Positions 1 to 6,081 are shown, numbered from the stretch's first letter. The stretch: 7,180 nucleotides of DNA from an uncultured Eubacteriales bacterium (GCA_905210385.1 CAJLWS010000079.1:1-7180), one strand, 5' to 3'. The notes: generated by a model not told the origin, from the sequence alone. Numbers and translations are program-made.

Positions 1-42
1 AGTTGGCTTTCTCCGAACGAATTCACTGTCCAATATGTTTGA
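1..42 (+). pseudogene. C-terminal end of a transposase, probably IS3 family (partial at window edge)
   Basis: Frame 1 is open from the first base and reads SWLSPNEFTVQYV before a TGA at 40-42. A final 'W-L/M-S-P-x-E-F/Y' followed by a few residues and a stop is the usual ending of IS3/IS150-group OrfB transposases, where the segment follows the DDE catalytic core. Only 13 residues are visible, so this rests on a short motif and on the inverted-repeat-like sequence that follows within 50 bases. It could be the end of an intact transposase lying outside the window or of a remnant, or a chance reading frame. Confidence 0.35.
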
Positions 43-90
43 CAAACCTACATTTGAGAAAAAGAATTGGACAAAAAGGCGGAACTGACA
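1..90 (+). mobile_element. Putative right end of an IS3-family (IS150-like) insertion sequence
   Basis: Forty-eight bases separate the putative transposase stop from a candidate element tip at about 90. Read inward from that tip on the minus strand, the sequence begins TGTCAGTTCCGCC, then TTTTTGTCCAATTC. This is the layout of IS3-family terminal repeats: a TG start, then a T-rich stretch with a GTCC/GGAC core. The core TGTCCAAT occurs again inverted at 27-34 and 66-73. The element would sit directly behind the terminator of the MFS operon, a common neutral insertion point. The left end and target duplication are outside the window, so the assignment is tentative. Confidence 0.35.
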
Positions 91-112
91 GAAAGCTTGC
101 ATAGCAAGAAAG

Positions 113-145
113 AGGGCGCTGTAGATTTTCGTTCTACAGCGCCCT
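113..145 (-). terminator. Rho-independent terminator of the BKACE-CoA-transferase-MFS operon
   Basis: A perfect 12-bp inverted repeat, GGGCGCTGTAGA at 114-125 and its complement at 133-144, encloses a 7-base loop; A113/T145 adds a thirteenth pair. It lies 21 bases past the MFS stop codon. In the minus direction the hairpin is followed by TCTTTCTTGC, a pyrimidine-rich, U-biased tail. The tail is not a pure U-run, so efficiency is uncertain, but position and stem quality make it the natural end of the operon. Confidence 0.85.
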
Positions 146-166
146 GAGCGGAAAATGAACTTCAGT

Positions 167-1573
167 TCACTTAGATTTCGGATCGTGCTTTGGATAGACG
201 ATGGCTAAAATCAGGGCAATCGCGACGGGAATGAGAAGCAGCAGCGACACTTTGCCGAAAGAATAGCCGAAGTTGGGAACTCCGTCCTGCGCGCCGATAG
301 TAGACAGCAGGGGAATGAAGATGGCGACGTAAATGGAGCCGCCCATGTCTCCCACCAGACGGAAGGTGCCGGAGGCCGCGCCCTTGATCTCATCCGGGAC
401 ATCCAGCATAGCGCTGGCTGTGGGCAGCGGTGTGCTGAAAGAGCAGCCAAAGCCAAGGATGATGGCGATGGCGAAAAGGATGATTGTGGAGGTGTTGCCG
501 TCGCACAGGCCGAACAGGATGCAGGATATGGCCAGAGCAACGACCGGAATGAATGCCACGGTGCGCCAGTTGAACTTTGCCAGCAGTTTACTGACAATGG
601 TGGCGCTCAGAGTCTGGACGATGAAGAGGAACATGGTCCAAAAACCTGTCACAGTGGCTGCCAGTCCCAGTCCTCCTGTGATGTAGTAGGAGGACATATA
701 CATGTAGATACTGCTGAACCCGGCCAGGATCAGATACATGACGGAGGATACGCTGAAGCTGCGCATCTGGAACAGCTTCAGATTGACAAGCGGGCTGTCC
801 TTTCCTTTTTCCACCAGGAGGAAGATGATGATGAATACCACGAACAGGGCGATCAAGGCTAGCGTGACCGGACTGCCCCACCCCATTTGGGTGGCCACGG
901 TAAACATGGTCAGGAAACTTCCAACGGCAATAAAAAGACAGATGGAGCCGACAAAGTCGAACTTTGTTCTGGTCTGCTGCGCCACAGGAATATTTGGCAT
1001 GGCGAAAAGGGCAACGACCAGGGCAATGGCAACCCATATGGCGCCGCCATAGTATACAAAGCGCCAGCTGAAGGTAGAAGAGATAAAGCCGGCAATGGTG
1101 GGGCCAAAGATACAGCCCCCGGTACACACCGCGCCAAAGATCGAGAAAGCCTTTCCGGACTCTTCCTTGGGAATGAAGCGGCCGACAAAGGCCATGCAGG
1201 TAGGCGTGGTGCAGGCAAAGCCAAGCCCCTGCAGGAAGCGGCCTGCCAGGACCAGAACCAGATTGGGAGCGGCCCCGATGCAAAGACAGCCAATGGCGAA
1301 CAGCAGCAAGCCCAAGGTGAGGATTCTCTTCATTCCGAATAGGTCACCCAGCCGGCCCATCATGGGGGCCAGTACCGCAGCGCCTAACGTATAGGCCACA
1401 CTGATGTATGCGGTATAGGCGGAGTTGATCTGGAGGTCTGCGGCGATGCTGGACAGTACGGTGGAGATCATGCCCAGGATCAGCATGATGGCGAACAATC
1501 CGAAGAGGAGTACCCCGTATGTGAACCAGGGGCGTTTTACTTGACTTTGATTGGTCATTGCAGTTTCAGACAT
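167..1573 (-). CDS. MFS transporter, DHA2-like (14 membrane helices)
   Basis: This 468-residue integral membrane protein should move a small solute across the cytoplasmic membrane, driven by the proton gradient. About 14 hydrophobic segments can be traced, starting near residues 18-40 and 55-75 and ending at 404-424 and 442-460. Fourteen helices and the length fit the DHA2 branch of the major facilitator superfamily. Motif A (GRLGDLFGMK, 73-82) lies in the loop after helix 2. A motif C-like segment with a Gly-Pro pair (FGPTIAG, 156-162) precedes a WRFVYY turn at 170-175, typical of the branch. The start at 1573 is preferred over an upstream ATG at 1597 because GGGAGAGGTG sits just before it. 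The gene is last in the operon, 45 bases after the CoA-transferase, and is followed by a terminator. DHA2 proteins are often drug exporters. Here the operon suggests uptake of the organic acid substrate or export of a product, but the direction cannot be read from the sequence. Confidence 0.94.
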   Translation of the reverse strand: MSETAMTNQSQVKRPWFTYGVLLFGLFAIMLILGMISTVLSSIAADLQINSAYTAYISVAYTLGAAVLAPMMGRLGDLFGMKRILTLGLLLFAIGCLCIGAAPNLVLVLAGRFLQGLGFACTTPTCMAFVGRFIPKEESGKAFSIFGAVCTGGCIFGPTIAGFISSTFSWRFVYYGGAIWVAIALVVALFAMPNIPVAQQTRTKFDFVGSICLFIAVGSFLTMFTVATQMGWGSPVTLALIALFVVFIIIFLLVEKGKDSPLVNLKLFQMRSFSVSSVMYLILAGFSSIYMYMSSYYITGGLGLAATVTGFWTMFLFIVQTLSATIVSKLLAKFNWRTVAFIPVVALAISCILFGLCDGNTSTIILFAIAIILGFGCSFSTPLPTASAMLDVPDEIKGAASGTFRLVGDMGGSIYVAIFIPLLSTIGAQDGVPNFGYSFGKVSLLLLIPVAIALILAIVYPKHDPKSK

Positions 1574-1618
1574 AATACACCTCTCCCTGTCTATCATTCA
1601 GTTTTCATCTGGATTATG

Positions 1619-2824
1619 TCAATGGTGGATGATGACGCCCTGCTCATAGAGCGAAGCGATCTCCTCCGCGGAGTAGCCGACCTCTTCCAGCAGGTCTTCA
1701 TTATCCATCCCCAGAACCGGCGTACCGCGCCAAATCTGGGAAGTGTTATTCTTGAAGTAGGGGGTAGGACGGACGCTCTTCCACTTTTTCCCCATGAGAG
1801 GGTCCTCCACCTCGATGATGGACTGCCTCGCTTTATAGTGGGGATTCTCCAGCATATCCGCATAGGTGAGGATGGGACTTGCAATGGCACCGTTGGCCAG
1901 TGCGCTGTCTACAACCTCTTGCTGCGTATGGGTATCACAGAACTCACGCATGCGACGTTCCAGTTCCAAACCCATTTCCGGCTGCGTGCTGAAGGGAGGC
2001 CAGGGCCGGGGATCCACATCTTCCATGCCGCACATTTTCAGCGTGCCGTAAGTAGTGGCTCCCACTTGGCCGGACATCCAGAAAACATACTTTCCGTCCT
2101 TGCACTTATAAACGCCATCTCCCCAGGCCCGGTCCGTACGGTTCCCGCTGCGGGTAGCTTCCCTGCCGCAGTTCAGTCCGAATCCAACGGCGTCGCCGGA
2201 GGCGCGGAGCATTGCCTCATACATACAGACGTCGACGCTCTCACCCTTTCCGGTCTGCTGAACCCGGTGAAGCGCGGCCAAAGCGCCCACGGTTCCGGTC
2301 AGGGCGGACATATAGTCCGCAGTATAGAGCCTGGCGACCATCGGGGTTTCGGGAGGACCGTTGAAGTTCATATAGCCGGAGAATGCCTGGGCGATGGCGT
2401 CCAGCGCCGGGCGGCGGACATAGGAGGGGTCGCCGAACTGCCCATAGCCACTGACGTGAACGATAACCATTTTGGGATTTTCCTCCCAGATCACTTCATC
2501 GGTGAAGCCGAGCTTGGCAAGACTGCCGGCCTTTGCGTTTTCGATAAAGATATCGTTGACCCGGATGAGCCGCTTTAGAACCTCGACGCCTTCCGGGACA
2601 TGCAGGTTCAGAGCCATACTCAACTGGTTGCGGTGCTCGCAGGAGAACCACTCCGGTACTGTGGTACGCAGGCCGTCGGGCAATTCCGCACGCTCCACCG
2701 AAGTGACGGCGGCACCCATTTCCGCCATCAGGCCGCCGATATAGGGACCTGCGATGAAATTGGCAACGGATAACACTCGGACGCCTTGGAGCGTGCCGAC
2801 TGCGGGGATTTCGCTTCGTTTCAT
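1619..2824 (-). CDS. CaiB/BaiF class III acyl-CoA transferase, CaiB-like
   Basis: This 401-residue cytoplasmic enzyme should transfer CoA between two carboxylic acids through an enzyme-bound aspartyl-CoA thioester. The N-terminal Rossmann-type half opens with LQGVRVLSVANFIAGPYIG (12-30), the family's standard start. The catalytic aspartate is D170 in YTADYMSALTG, matching D169 of E. coli CaiB and of formyl-CoA transferase. Downstream TGKGESVDVCMYEAM (191-205) and the C-terminal block FKNNTSQIWRGTPVLGMD (357-374) closely resemble CaiB as I remember it. That suggests a carnitine-like or other small polar acid rather than a bile acid or oxalate. Length is normal. The ribosome site is weak (GCGAGATG), the start lies 81 bases after the BKACE gene behind a hairpin, and the MFS gene begins 45 bases on. 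With a BKACE partner it may activate a substrate or unload the acyl-CoA made by the cleavage. Actual substrates are inferred only. Confidence 0.93.
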   Translation of the reverse strand: MKRSEIPAVGTLQGVRVLSVANFIAGPYIGGLMAEMGAAVTSVERAELPDGLRTTVPEWFSCEHRNQLSMALNLHVPEGVEVLKRLIRVNDIFIENAKAGSLAKLGFTDEVIWEENPKMVIVHVSGYGQFGDPSYVRRPALDAIAQAFSGYMNFNGPPETPMVARLYTADYMSALTGTVGALAALHRVQQTGKGESVDVCMYEAMLRASGDAVGFGLNCGREATRSGNRTDRAWGDGVYKCKDGKYVFWMSGQVGATTYGTLKMCGMEDVDPRPWPPFSTQPEMGLELERRMREFCDTHTQQEVVDSALANGAIASPILTYADMLENPHYKARQSIIEVEDPLMGKKWKSVRPTPYFKNNTSQIWRGTPVLGMDNEDLLEEVGYSAEEIASLYEQGVIIHH

Positions 2825-2853
2825 GCTGTCATCTCGCTTTCACTAAGATAAAG

Positions 2854-2888
2854 GGGAGAGGGCCCGCCCTGGCGGCGGGCCGTCTCTC
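2854..2888 (-). terminator. Intercistronic hairpin between the BKACE and CoA-transferase genes; possible attenuator
   Basis: GGCCCGCC (2861-2868) pairs perfectly with GGCGGGCC (2874-2881) around a 5-base loop. After one G/G mismatch, four further pairs (2856-2859 with 2883-2886) extend the stem. It lies about 20 bases past the BKACE stop. In the minus direction it is followed by CCCC and only three T residues, so it is a poor full terminator. It may lower expression of the two downstream genes or protect the 3' end of the BKACE message after processing. Confidence 0.5.
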
Positions 2889-2905
2889 TTCGGGGAATGT
2901 GGCCA

Positions 2906-3937
2906 TTAAATGGCTCCGCGTTCCTTCATTTCTTCATAGGTGGAGTTTTCTGCCACCATATCAGCGAGCTTTTCTATCTTTCCGTCATAGGTTCGGCCCT
3001 GGAAGGTATAGGCACGCGGTTCGCCAAGCCCCATCATCTCTCTGGCTTGAGCCGGCGTGGCCAGCGGACGGCCCAGATCACGGGCGATGCGGACAATGCG
3101 TTCCACCAGCTGAGCGTTGCTGGAGGCCAGCTCACCCTTACCGTAGTAAACGTTATCCTCCATGCCGGTGCGAACATGATGACCCATGATGAGGGAGGCG
3201 GCGGCCAGCGGAGTCTGGACCGCGCCGATGCCCAGTATGGACAGCAGAGAGTTGGCTGGCAGCATTTTTTCCGCATACTGGATGGTTTCCAGGCAGGGAA
3301 CGGCGCCGTTGCCATTCAGAATGAGCTGAATCCAATAGGGCTCCTCTACCAGTCCGGCTTTTACCATTTTGTTCAGATAGTCAATATCGCCGAGGTCGAA
3401 CAGCTCCAGCTCTGGCTTGGCGCCGTACTTCTTGAGCAGTTCCAGGTTTTCAATGGTGTCAGGCCAGGTCTGCGCGAAGATGAAGCACTGGTCATAGGTC
3501 AGGCGGCACAAATCCAAACTGGCAACCTCGGGCATTGCGGGAGCGGAAACCTGCCAAACAGAGGCGGCGGGTTTGTCCTTGAAGAACATGCGGGCGCCTA
3601 CAAAGGTGTTGTTTACAATGATATCGGGGCACTTCTCCCGAATGCGGGCGTTGATCTCCATGTAGGTGTTGGGATCCATGCTCATCTGGGAGGGATTTTC
3701 CGGATCACGGGTGTGAATGTGAACCAGTACCGCGCCGGCATTGTATGCGTCATATACCTGCTGTACCTGCTCGTCGATGGATTCGGGCAGATTGGGATTG
3801 GCCTTTTTCGTGTGCATTCCACCGGTGATGGCTACCGAGAGAATGGCGGGAGAGAAATTATACAGGCCATACCGGCCCATCTTTTCCGCTCTTTTTGCCA
3901 CGTCTCTTACTTCACCAACATACCATTCCTGCGCCAT
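2906..3937 (-). CDS. Beta-keto acid cleavage enzyme (BKACE / 3-keto-5-aminohexanoate cleavage enzyme family, DUF849)
   Basis: This 343-residue cytoplasmic TIM-barrel metalloenzyme should condense a beta-keto acid with acetyl-CoA, giving acetoacetate plus a shortened acyl-CoA. Family landmarks are clear: the N-terminal barrel strand AILSVAITGG (31-40), NPNLPES (47-53), the zinc-binding pair H73-x-H75 in VHIHTRD (72-78), and GHHVRTGMEDN (252-262). In the last block E260 is the expected third metal ligand and R256 and D261 match catalytic or structural residues of Kce. The spacing between H73 and E260 fits Kce. At 343 residues it is longer than the roughly 275-residue Kce, with extra residues at the N terminus and a C-terminal tail. 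The start at 3937 is chosen because AAGGAGGAG lies 6 bases upstream; an ATG at 3994 has no such site. It is first in its operon, with a promoter near 4010-4038. Substrate side chain cannot be deduced; dehydrocarnitine-like or amino-beta-keto acids are candidates. Confidence 0.95.
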   Translation of the reverse strand: MAQEWYVGEVRDVAKRAEKMGRYGLYNFSPAILSVAITGGMHTKKANPNLPESIDEQVQQVYDAYNAGAVLVHIHTRDPENPSQMSMDPNTYMEINARIREKCPDIIVNNTFVGARMFFKDKPAASVWQVSAPAMPEVASLDLCRLTYDQCFIFAQTWPDTIENLELLKKYGAKPELELFDLGDIDYLNKMVKAGLVEEPYWIQLILNGNGAVPCLETIQYAEKMLPANSLLSILGIGAVQTPLAAASLIMGHHVRTGMEDNVYYGKGELASSNAQLVERIVRIARDLGRPLATPAQAREMMGLGEPRAYTFQGRTYDGKIEKLADMVAENSTYEEMKERGAI

Positions 3938-3968
3938 TTTGTTCTCCTCCTTAAAATTGTAATTGTGC

Positions 3969-3993
3969 TGGGGATGAATGGACGTAATCCCCA
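3969..3993 (-). promoter_or_regulatory. Leader hairpin upstream of the BKACE ribosome site
   Basis: TGGGGAT (3969-3975) and ATCCCCA (3987-3993) form a perfect 7-bp inverted repeat with an 11-base loop. It lies in the predicted 5' leader, about 15 bases before the AAGGAGGAG ribosome site. It may be an operator for a regulator encoded elsewhere or a stem that stabilises the message. It does not sequester the ribosome site. Confidence 0.4.
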
Positions 3994-4009
3994 TCCAACC
4001 AGCAAGCTA

Positions 4010-4038
4010 ATAGTATAATATAGATAAAAAATAGTCAA
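4010..4038 (-). promoter_or_regulatory. Predicted sigma-A-type promoter of the BKACE operon
   Basis: On the minus strand TTGACT (4033-4038, five of six matches to the -35 consensus) is followed by 17 bases and TACTAT (4010-4015). The overlapping TATACT at 4012-4017 fits the -10 consensus better but leaves a 15-base spacer. The surrounding sequence is strongly AT-rich. Transcription would start near 4003, giving a leader of about 65 bases. No SigI-type element is present here, so the operon appears separate from the SigI circuit. Confidence 0.6.
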
Positions 4039-4154
4039 TAAATCGAATATATATCGTACATATTTTATAGAATGTGCAGTCGTTGACAGATCAAAAGAAA
4101 TGTCCAGAATTGAACGAAAGACATGGGGTGTAGCATGTTCTGACCATACAGAAG

Positions 4155-4201
4155 TGCCGTCTGGCCAAAAGCTATAGAATCTATTTTCCACCAGGACGGC
4201 A
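4155..4201. repeat. Imperfect palindrome / hairpin A in the divergent spacer
   Basis: TGCCGTC (4155-4161) is exactly complementary to GACGGCA (4195-4201). Further inside, TGG pairs with CCA after a one-base bulge, AAAA pairs with TTTT, and ATAGA faces TCTAT around a single A. The two halves therefore align over most of 47 bases. No U-run follows on either strand, so it is not an ordinary terminator. Confidence 0.5.
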
Positions 4202-4254
4202 TTGTCTTGTGCGCTTCATATGAGGCTATCCATCGGGGAGGAAAAGGCCCTGAA

Positions 4255-4329
4255 TGCAAGCAGCAGGAAAGGGTGTGACATCCAGGTGAGCGTAGAACGC
4301 TTCCTATGGATCTTACACCGGGTATTGCA
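4255..4329. repeat. Imperfect palindrome / hairpin B in the divergent spacer
   Basis: Nested complementary blocks surround a 3-base loop at 4294-4296: AGCGT/ACGCT (4289-4293 with 4297-4301), ATCCA/TGGAT (4280-4284 with 4307-4311), GGTGT/ACACC (4272-4276 with 4315-4319) and an outer TGCAA/TTGCA (4255-4259 with 4325-4329). The blocks are separated by small internal loops and a bulge, as in a folded RNA. No terminator-like U tract follows it. Confidence 0.5.
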
Positions 4330-4460
4330 CAGAACTTCATATTTGCTTTACCTAAAATTTACAGATATTTGACGGCGGCGGGGAGGCGCTGGGGGCAGGA
4401 GTTTGATAAAATGATAAAATGAAGGGCTATACACATGTATTGCTGATAAAAAATTGCTGC

Positions 4461-4489
4461 GACCCCGAAAATCCTGCGGTGGCTTCGTA
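4461..4489 (+). promoter_or_regulatory. SigI-type promoter P1, upstream of sigI
   Basis: The -35-like GACCCCG at 4461-4467 and the -10-like CGTA at 4486-4489 are separated so that 19 bases lie between CCCC and CGTA. SigI promoters of bacilli and clostridia are known for a C-rich -35 and a CGAA/CGTA-like -10. The arrangement recurs with identical spacing at 6124-6152 and 6194-6222. Transcription would start near 4496, just ahead of the sigI ribosome site, implying that SigI activates its own operon. Confidence 0.8.
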
Positions 4490-4519
4490 TTCTATCGCTG
4501 GAGGGGTGGAGGGATCGAA

Positions 4520-5257
4520 ATGGTACGGACGGAACACAGTGTCGTAGGCCAGGTATATGCGGCAAAGACAGATGCGGATGCAGCGGACGGACTGATTCGT
4601 CAGTACATGGGCTTCATCCGCAGCGAGACAGTGAAGTTCACCCACGCCGCTCCGGAGGACGGCCATGAGGATGAGCTGAGCATCGCCATGCTGGCCTTTT
4701 ATGAGGCTATCCTCGGTTATGAAAGGACCCGCGGGGCCTTTCTTTCCTATGCGGCCAGAGCCATTAGGAACCGACTTGTGGACTACTACCGGAGAGAAAA
4801 GCGACACAGGAATGTAGTCTCCCTGCATGCCCCTGCAGATGACGATGGGGACAGATCCATTCTGGAGACCCTGCCGGATACCCGGGATGAGATCGGGGAG
4901 CTGGAAACGCGTACAGCAAGCCAGCAGGAGATCCGGGAGTTCGGTGAGCAGCTGGAGCGGTTTGGTATCACCTTCTCTGATGTAGCGGACAACTGTCCCC
5001 GGCAGGAGCGCACGCTGGCCGCCTGCCATCGAGTGCTGGACCACGCGCGGTCCCATCCGGAGCTGCTGGAACGATTGGTGAAGTCGGGACGTCTGCCCAT
5101 CAATGAACTGGCGTCTGGCTCCGGCGCAGACAAAAAGACGCTGGAGCGGCACCGGAAGTACCTGGTGGCCATCCTGCTGGCCTTTACCAATGGCTATGAG
5201 ATCATCCGGGGGCACCTGTGCCGGCTTGCTCCGGCGAAGGGAGGGAGCGCGACATGA
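4520..5257 (+). CDS. sigI: RNA polymerase sigma factor SigI
   Basis: This 245-residue alternative sigma factor should direct RNA polymerase to SigI-type promoters when released from RsgI. The N-terminal sigma region 2 covers about residues 20-98. Its core is DELSIAMLAFYEAILGYER (51-69), then GAFLSYAARAIRNRLVDYYR (72-91), the helix that binds core polymerase and the -10 element. An acidic linker follows (105-130). The SigI-specific C-terminal domain (about 137-232) ends in the family signature KKTLERHRKYLVAILLAFTNGY (205-226), which replaces the usual region 4 in reading the -35. Length is normal for SigI. The ATG at 4520 is chosen because GGAGGG lies 6 bases before it; an in-frame ATG at 4454 would overlap the promoter P1. 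The stop overlaps the rsgI start in ATGA, so the two are translationally coupled. P1 predicts positive autoregulation. Confidence 0.94.
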   Translation: MVRTEHSVVGQVYAAKTDADAADGLIRQYMGFIRSETVKFTHAAPEDGHEDELSIAMLAFYEAILGYERTRGAFLSYAARAIRNRLVDYYRREKRHRNVVSLHAPADDDGDRSILETLPDTRDEIGELETRTASQQEIREFGEQLERFGITFSDVADNCPRQERTLAACHRVLDHARSHPELLERLVKSGRLPINELASGSGADKKTLERHRKYLVAILLAFTNGYEIIRGHLCRLAPAKGGSAT

Positions 5258-6081
5258 AGTACCTTGTGATGGAGATTCACCCGGCCTACGCAGTGGTGCT
5301 GGATGAGGAGGGGCGCTTTTTCAAGGCGGCCAACCTGCACTATCAGGTGGGCGACACCGTCCAGAACGTTGTGAAGCTCCGGCAGCCGAAGGCAAAGCAT
5401 CCCGCCCTGTGGAAGCCTCTGTCCGGCCTGATTGCCGCGGCCGCCTGCTTCTGTCTCGTGTTTTTCGGCTATTACCAACCCAACTTCACCGCCTACGGCA
5501 CCCTCCGCATCCAGATCAATCCCGACGTGGAGATGACCGTCAGCCGCACCGACCGGGTGTTGGATCTGGAAGGGCTGAACGCGGACGGCGAGGATCTGAT
5601 TGAAGGGTACTCCTATCGGGGGAAGGACCGGGAGACGGCTGCCAATGAGCTGGTGGAGCGGGCCATCGGCATGGGCTACCTGTCCGACGGGGATACCATC
5701 TCCATCACTGTCAGCAGCTCGGATGCGGACTGGCAGGCCCGCGAGGAGGAACAGATCCGGGCGCAGCTGGAGGAGCGGTACGGAGAGACCATTGTGATCC
5801 GGTTTGGGAGCGATCCTGACCCTGTGGTTACGCCGCCTCAGAGCAATCCGCCGGAAATTGTCATTCCGGTGACGCCTCCAACGGCTACAGGGAATGACAC
5901 AGACTACGACGATACGGACTACGGCCCCAACGCCGATGGTGTCACTGATTATGATGATACGGACTACGGCCCTAATGCCGATGGCGTTACTGACTATGAT
6001 GATACGGACTATGACGATGGAGACGACTGGGATGATGGAGATGACGGAGATGACCGGGACGATGATGACGATAATGACTGA
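5254..6081 (+). CDS. rsgI: Anti-sigma-I factor RsgI with an Asp/Tyr-repeat extracytoplasmic tail
   Basis: This 275-residue single-pass membrane protein should hold SigI inactive and release it in response to an outside signal. The cytoplasmic RsgI N-terminal domain is at residues 1-45 (MKYLVMEIHPAYAVVLDEEG is typical). A transmembrane helix spans about 54-73. Outside lies the RsgI periplasmic domain (about 80-185) with INPDVEMTV at 88-96. Its N89-P90 corresponds to the Asn-Pro bond reported to self-cleave in clostridial RsgI proteins. A proline-rich linker (186-210) leads to two and a half copies of the 15-residue repeat TDYDDTDYGPNADGV (216-253). The last 22 residues contain 16 Asp. Cellulosome-forming clostridia usually carry carbohydrate-binding modules here, and none is visible. 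The start overlaps the sigI stop by 4 bases, with AGGGAGG upstream inside sigI. The fold assignment is firm; the ligand of the acidic tail is unknown. Confidence 0.92.
   Translation: MKYLVMEIHPAYAVVLDEEGRFFKAANLHYQVGDTVQNVVKLRQPKAKHPALWKPLSGLIAAAACFCLVFFGYYQPNFTAYGTLRIQINPDVEMTVSRTDRVLDLEGLNADGEDLIEGYSYRGKDRETAANELVERAIGMGYLSDGDTISITVSSSDADWQAREEEQIRAQLEERYGETIVIRFGSDPDPVVTPPQSNPPEIVIPVTPPTATGNDTDYDDTDYGPNADGVTDYDDTDYGPNADGVTDYDDTDYDDGDDWDDGDDGDDRDDDDDND
5899..6012 (+). repeat. 45-bp tandem repeat in the rsgI tail (2.5 units)
   Basis: Units at 5899-5943 and 5944-5988 are followed by a partial one at 5989-6012, each encoding TDYDDTDYGPNADGV or its first eight residues. Units differ by synonymous changes (CCC AAC versus CCT AAT for Pro-Asn). 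Near-identical units occur in the downstream lipoprotein gene. Confidence 0.95.

Larger units (their letters stand above)
3938..4519. other. 582-base divergent intergenic region without a convincing gene
   Basis: Open frames here are short, lack ribosome sites and match nothing I recognise. From left to right the region holds the BKACE ribosome site and leader hairpin, an AT-rich stretch with the operon promoter (about 4005-4060), two long imperfect palindromes (4155-4201 and 4255-4329), a tandem 8-base repeat GATAAAAT (4405-4420), the SigI-type promoter (4461-4489) and the sigI ribosome site GGAGGG (4508-4513). Its size is well above what two divergent promoters need, and the palindromes suggest a structured RNA, a regulatory region or a decayed mobile element. 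Confidence 0.6.

Noticed and set aside
27..73. Inverted repeat TGTCCAAT / ATTGGACA as a regulator operator
   Set aside because: Better explained as part of the putative insertion sequence end; no gene start is visible next to it.
1574..1597. Upstream start (ATG at 1597) for the MFS transporter
   Set aside because: It would place the ribosome site GGGAGAGGTG inside the coding region; the ATG at 1573 has the correct spacing.
1541..2578. 345-codon plus-strand open frame opposite the CoA-transferase
   Set aside because: Shadow of the CaiB-like gene; no ribosome site and no recognisable domain, while the minus strand has the catalytic Asp and family blocks.
2897..4018. Long plus-strand open frame (373 codons) opposite the BKACE gene
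   Set aside because: It is antisense to a protein with clear family motifs and a strong ribosome site, and its own translation shows no family feature.
4083..4111. TTGACA at 4083-4088 as a plus-strand -35 element
   Set aside because: The sequence 17 bases on (AGAATT) is a poor -10, and no gene starts within 400 bases downstream on that strand.
4065..4340. Minus-strand open frames of about 91-94 codons in the divergent spacer
   Set aside because: No ribosome sites, unusual composition, no recognisable family, and they run across palindromes and the operon promoter.
4454..4519. Upstream start (ATG at 4454) for sigI
   Set aside because: This would put promoter P1 inside the gene and the 22 added residues do not resemble SigI; GGAGGG supports 4520.
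4411..4543. Short leader peptide reading frames near 4411 and 4419
   Set aside because: The first is three codons long; the second (42 codons) has no properly spaced ribosome site and crosses P1 and the sigI start.
4427..5215. 262-codon minus-strand open frame opposite sigI
   Set aside because: The plus strand encodes an unmistakable SigI with a good start; the antisense frame has no ribosome site or motif.
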